Source: Chytriomyces cf. hyalinus JEL632
Taxonomy: Eukaryota > Chytridiomycota > Chytridiomycetes > Chytridiales > Chytriomycetaceae
DNA: 64,000 bases
Reading direction: 5' to 3'
Assembly: GCA_025435555.1 (NCBI GenBank)
Contig: JAIWWG010000068.1
Location: 124,001-188,000 of the forward strand
In this document: piece by piece, positions 55,910 through 64,000 of the stretch
How the letters are laid out: each line of letters begins with the position of its first letter
How positions within the stretch are numbered: position 1 is the first letter of the stretch
Program-made: the position numbers and the translations under genes
The notes under the pieces: generated by a model
What the model saw: only the letters and a program-made list of their open reading frames with translations
Told to the model about the DNA's origin: nothing
Database searches by the model: none

Positions 55910-58369
55910 ATGGTTTCAATCCTGGGACTCGCAGCAATCGCCGCAGCAGCAGCGACTGTATCGGCAGACTCTGGATACACAAAGGAGAAGCGTCAAGCAA
56001 CCTCAACCACCATCTCGCCCGACTGTGCCATCGTGCAGGCCATCTTTGGAGATGTCCTCACCAACAGAACCGTCACGGAGGACTGCTGTGCAAGTCGTGC
56101 TTACTTTACTTGTAATGGAGACAGACCAAGGCGTATTGTGTCCATGTGAGGAGAAACAACTTGGATCCGAATGCAGACTGGCTGTGCTGACATTCGTATC
56201 ACCGAACACAGCGACATGAACATTGACGTTGCTGACTTTGAGGGGACCCTGCCATCATCCATTGGCCAGCTTACGGCTCTCACCTGGCTGTGAGTGTACC
56301 CTGTGACCGCAACAAGTCCGACGGACATTCTTAAAAAATTAACCCCGGCCCCCCTCTTTCCCCAGTTCCTTGCACGGACGAAAGGCGTACGGCACTATTC
56401 CCACCGAGATCGGAAACCTGGTCAGACTCAATGTTTTGTAAGTGTTCTGTTTTTCAACGATGGGTTGTCATGATCTGACCTCTGGGGTTGCATTCCGCCC
56501 GCTGTGTACGACAGGGATCTCGGACTCAACCGATTCAGCGGCCCAATTCCGACGGAAATCGGCAACATGAAGGCTCTGACGGATGTGTGAGTTTTTGCTG
56601 GTCTCCATCTCCCCCTGCAAAAGGTGCTCAAAATGTTGCACAGATACCTCAACAACATGCAACTGTCTGGGTCCATCCCGAGTGAGCTTGGCTCGTTGCC
56701 TCTTCTGGAACTCTTGTACGGTTTATTTTATTTCCCCATGGGAGGCTCCGAGGCCTGATGATGTCGTTTGTCCTCCCCAACAGGACTCTGTCAAACAACT
56801 CCCTCACTGGAACCATTCCTTCCGAGCTGCTTGCCCATGACTTTAAATATGCAAAGAAGGGATTGTGAGTGATTTTTTTTCATGTGATCAGAAATTCTCA
56901 GCGCTCCTTCCTAATTTTTTTCTCCAGATTCCTTGACACGAACCAGTTCACTGGACCTGTTCCCCAACCCAACTTTGCCGGACAATTCAAAGCATCCCTC
57001 AACTGCTTCGACGGTGTGCAAGGAACTGACAGAAACACTGAGTGCAAGACGCCCTTTGTTCCTGGCGCATCGGCCCCTGTGTCCTCTGATGCCGGTGGTT
57101 CTAAAGTTTCGCCAGGACAGCAACAAAATCCGTCGCCTCCTGCCCAGTCTGGACCCAACTTGGGTGCAATCATTGGCGGGGCGTTGGGTGGACTTGCCGT
57201 GATTGCTCTGATCGTTTTTGGTGTCTTGCACAGCAAGAAGAGGTGAATTGATTCCATCGCGTACAAAAGTGTGCACTCGTGAATGCTGAAACAAATTTCC
57301 GGTTTTCAGAAAGGAGCCCGTCCAGCAAGGAATTCAGCCAGCCTCTTACGAAGCCGAAAATGCCAAATATGGAGCCACACCTGGTGCTGGTACCCAGGCG
57401 TTTGCCCTGCCACCAAAGTATGTGGACCCTACCACTGTTGCACCTTCTTCCCGTGGCAGTTTCATGCCTCCATACGCCGCTTCCGAAAGTGGACTCAGTT
57501 CTGGCTCGAATATGGACGGCTCTGCGCGTGTTGACCAGTACCGAGTGTTGGGTGATCAAAGCAGCAAACAAGGAGACGTTCGTAGCTCGGTCATGACCTC
57601 GGGTACCGAAAAGTTGTCGGAAAAGAGTAAAATGGGAGGCAGCAATGCTCCTTCGTCCTTCTTGGATTCGCAACTGGCTTCTTCTACTCGTGTCAACTCT
57701 CAGTTGGATGAAAAAATGTTGTTAAGAGGTTCGGCTGTTGCTGCGGGAGTGGCTGTCATGGCGGCTCGTCCAGAGGCTGGTCCACTCCCCGGCAAAGATT
57801 CGTACCACTCTGGTGGCCTGCAAACTTCCAATGGTTCAACCACGACTGTGATTGGCGGGCGTGACCAGGGTGCTCTTCCAGAGAAGGATCCCTTGTTGGC
57901 TCAAATGATGAGCGGAGGTGCAGGGTCTGCAGCCACTCAGTCGAATAACCCAACTGGCTGGTCCGTTGAACAGTGCGCTTCGTGGGCTTCTAAAATTGAC
58001 AAGATTGGTGGCAACCTGGCAGCTTCTATTAAAGGTAAGATTGAAGGTGAAAAATCAGTTTTTTGGTGCTTTTTAACAAGGATTTTTTTTTTTGTTCTCA
58101 GAACACAACATTGATGGCAAGTTGCTGTTAAAATTGACACGTGAAGACATGAGAACCGATTTTGGTCTCAATGTGGGTGATCGCATTCTCTTTGAGCGTG
58201 AAATCATTGCACTCAGGTACACTGTGGCATTTGTTGCTGACCTTGCCTTTTCTTGCCTAACGATCCAGTTTTATCCTTGGCTAATTTTAGAAGAAGCGCC
58301 GGGATTTCGGACGTTACTGCCGAGACTGAAGCGGCGCTGCCCCCATCTTACCACAACATTTCCTATTGA
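55910..58369 (+). CDS. LRR receptor-like protein 4 (LRR-TM-SAM-PPxY)
   Basis: 623 aa; exons 55910..56137, 56177..56289, 56366..56437, 56515..56586, 56644..56715, 56784..56864, 56928..57242, 57310..58034, 58102..58216, 58291..58369. Signal peptide MVSILGLAAIAAAAATVSA; Cys cap (DCAIVQAIFG, EDCCASRAYFTC). LRRs: FEGTLPSSIGQLTAL, GTIPTEIGNLVRL, DLGLNRFSGPIPTEIGNM, LSGSIPSELGSLP, NSLTGTIPSELLA; most on single 72-nt exons. Helix NLGAIIGGALGGLAVIALIVFGVL then KKR. Tail: RGSFMPPYAASESG, SFLDSQLAS, LDEKMLLRG, PLPGKDS, ALPEKDPLLA, SAM domain (GWSVEQCASWASKIDKIGG ... LTREDMRTDFGLNVGDR), C-terminus AALPPSYHNISY. The first intron border differs from its paralogues: the expected phase-2 donor does not close, while an earlier one (after 56137) does. 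Confidence 0.87.
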
Positions 58370-58744
58370 ACGTGATGCTGCCTTTTAGATACGCCAATGC
58401 TGCTGTGTTTTATTCTCATGCCCCATTTAGTAAAAACTCTTCTCAGTTTTTGGTTCCGGACCTCGTATTGTTTTTGGATGAATGATGATTGCATATCGCC
58501 GAGTAATGCCCCCTTTTTTTAAACGCAAGTCTGAGAAATGGTGCTGGGGATCCCGTCTGCAAACTCATCGGCGAGTGCATTTCTGAAACGGATAGGTTAA
58601 AAATCAGAACGGGTCATTTTCTCAGACCCCGTGAGTTCAGATTATGTCACCCCGCACTGCCTATTTAAAGAAAAAAAAAAGTGGATCTTGTGCCACAAAA
58701 AAAAAACACACAACAGACGCACGCAGCAACACGGCCTCAAAACG
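58370..58744. other. Intergenic region, LRR receptor 4 to CaMK
   Basis: 375 nt without supported exons. A TATA-like TATTTAAA with a following A-run lies at about 58662-58679, roughly 70 bp upstream of the kinase start, and is a candidate core promoter. Confidence 0.4.
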
Positions 58745-60221
<1,477 letters not shown>

Positions 60222-60312
60222 TTTTATAAACTAATATCAACCTATAAAACTGTAGCAACCTCTGGAGGCATGGGAAGAAAAAACACCCGTCCCGCAACGA
60301 ACTTCAATTATC

Positions 60313-62059
60313 ATGGGAGCCACCAAATCAAGTCCAACCACGATTGAGTCGCCGTTCAAGGCGATTGCACAAATGGCACCTGCACAAGAGCGTCCGATCG
60401 GCGAGCGAAAGGAGATGGACGATTCTGGATGCGTTCTTGAGAAGAAGAATGTAACGTCATGTTTTTTACAATCTGTCCAAATCCGTACACTAACCACGAG
60501 CGCAATTTTTTTTTAAACTTCCCGTTCTCTGCATCTTTATTCAGCAGGAAGTCAATGACTCGCTCCGCTGCAGTGTTCAATCTCAGTCAACCGCAGTCGA
60601 AGAGTCATCGCGTCCAGGATCCACCACAGTTCCACAACAGCACAATCAAGTCCGCATCTTGTCATACAACATTTTCCTGCGTCCTCCAGGTATCAAGGGC
60701 AGCACCTCCGATTTCAAGAATGCGCGGTTGAACCATTTCGCGTCAAACATGCTCCCGTCGTACGACATTGTCTGTCTCCAGGAAATCTATTCATCGGGCT
60801 CAACACGCATGTCTAAACTCCTTGCATGCGCAAAGAAGCACGGCTTTGAGTATCACATTGCGTCGCCATCGAAAGGGATCCTCAACACTACCGTTGACGG
60901 AGGTCTTCTTATCCTAAGCAGATATCCGATTATCGACGTCAAAAAGCTAACCTACTTGAGGGGAATCCACGGAGACAAGTACACTGCCAAAGGAGCAATT
61001 TACGCCAAGATTCGGGTTTCTCCCAACAGGTGCGTTCACGTTTTCAACACGCATCTGCAGTCATCGGCCAAAGATGCACCTGTTTTGACAAATGGAAGCG
61101 GCGCTGCTTCCCCAGCATCAACGTCAGCCCCGACAGCCGCGTACCCCATGGATCCAGTTACTGTCAGTGGAAGCTCGCCCACGTCAATCTTGTCAGCCTC
61201 AGGAAATGGTGTCGGGGGACAACTTCAAATTCCTGGAACCCAGTTCTTCATGGGAGCTCCAGCGGCATCGCCACTTTTCTACAGGCACAATCGAGCTGCA
61301 TCGGCTGATGGAAGGCAGCAGTCTAGTTTGGCAATGTCAATTGAGGCCAATGCAGCTGCCGTTCGACTGGCGCAGCTTGCGGCGTTGAAAGAGTTCATTG
61401 ACGATATTATGCGCTCACATCCATTTGAAGCCGCTTTTTTGGCGGGGTCCTTGAACGTGAACAGCCGTCCTGCTCCAAGCAAGATGAACGGACAAACCGC
61501 GCAGAACAAGCATTCTGATGAATATCTGACCATGCTGCGCTTGCTTCGAGGAGAACTGCTCGTGACTGGGGTCAAGAACGGAGGAAACGTGACTTTCCCG
61601 ATTCGTTTGAAAGTGAACGATGTAATGTACGAAACCCAAGGCGAGCACCCAGTCACTTTTGGTGAACTGGACGGCGTTTGTCGAGACGGAGACGCAAGCG
61701 ACATTGACCCGTCTTTGAGCGCATCGATTGACTACATCATGCTGTTGAGCACCAAGGAAGTTCGACGCAAGACCCCCAAGCCAGAGGATGCATACAATGA
61801 CACGTTCGAGCAAGAGGAATATGATGAGCAAAGTCTGGTTGGAAACCCGAAAAATCTTATTCAAGGCGGGGGAGTTCTGATTGATTGCAAAAGCACAAAG
61901 GTTGAGAAGCTGCAAGTGGAAGGCGAGCCGTTTACGCAACTTTCTGGTATGTAGAACGTGTTTGCATTCTTTTGATCAAATTTGTTATTGATGAGCCGAC
62001 TTGCAGATCATTACGGCCTGGCAACCTCAGTTTTGGTGCCAGCAGCTAGCTACCAATGA
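60313..62059 (+). CDS. Neutral sphingomyelinase-like endonuclease/exonuclease/phosphatase protein
   Basis: 530 aa; exons 60313..60450, 60545..61946, 62007..62059. EEP-fold enzyme family with sphingomyelinase-type opening: RILSYNIFLRPPGIKGS (catalytic Asn), YDIVCLQEIY (metal-binding Glu), GGLLILSRYPI, VHVFNTHLQ (His) and the terminal DHYGLATSVLV (catalytic Asp-His pair, split by the last intron). The usual GDxN motif reads LAGSLNVNS (about 61440-61466), with Ser in place of the metal/transition-state Asp, so activity may be reduced or lost. A Ser/Ala/Pro-rich insert occupies about 61075-61330. The N-terminus MGATKSS could be N-myristoylated (Gly2, Ser6), which would place it on membranes; this is inference. 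Confidence 0.85.
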
Positions 62060-63919
<1,860 letters not shown>

Positions 63920-64000
63920 TAGCGTTTTATTTTTCTGAACCTGAGCCAAAAAAGAGAACCGTCCTTCACTCCTTTGCATCTCCAAAAGTGACTTGATACT

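Overview
This window looks like a gene-dense fungal chromosome, most likely from a zoosporic (chytrid-type) fungus. Protein-coding genes sit on both strands, are cut by many short GT-AG introns (mostly 45-120 nt) and are separated by very short intergenic gaps. Fungal-type families (BRL1/BRR6, ECM4, MNN1-type mannosyltransferase, PET127, RIM2 carrier, prion-domain SUP35) occur beside genes typical of flagellated organisms (a calaxin/EFCAB1 homologue) and of opisthokonts more widely (RALGAPB, QDPR). I rebuilt exon structures by hand from frame, splice sites and family alignment. Most models close in frame; exceptions are named in the entries. No tRNA, rRNA, transposon, virus-like element or CRISPR array was recognised.

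Layout. 0.3-4.4 kb: QDPR (-) and the release factor eRF3/SUP35 (+). 4.5-9.9 kb: RALGAPB-type GTPase-activating subunit. 10-20 kb: CRAL-TRIO protein (-), then in tandem a bestrophin, a CCCH/methyltransferase protein, a Sel1-repeat protein, BRL1/BRR6 and a fatty-acid-hydroxylase-family enzyme. 20.2-27.6 kb: two DUF599 paralogues facing each other, with ECM4-type glutathione transferase, a GH125 mannosidase and a small membrane protein between them. 28-31.9 kb: calaxin and a SAC-domain protein that has lost its catalytic residues.

31.9-37.1 kb is an accessory-looking cluster of Cys-rich-ectodomain and PY-motif proteins, including a 403-bp perfect duplication that makes a chimeric gene. 37.1-40.3 kb is one gene encoding two fused MNN1-family glycosyltransferase domains. 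40.3-47.6 kb holds organelle and secretory genes: RSM22/METTL17-like, RIM2 carrier, GNAT, TRAP-beta and PET127.

47.7-58.4 kb is the most striking region: four tandem genes for secreted-side leucine-rich-repeat receptors with a Cys-rich cap, plant-type LRRs, one transmembrane helix, a disordered tail with shared short motifs, a SAM domain and a C-terminal PPxY motif. Together with the 31.9-37 kb cluster they suggest a family of surface receptors that signal by SAM oligomerisation and WW-domain (NEDD4/Rsp5-type) ubiquitin ligases instead of a kinase domain; this functional reading is inference. A CaMK-type kinase, a sphingomyelinase-like protein, an unresolved 1.4 kb stretch and the start of spermidine synthase finish the window.
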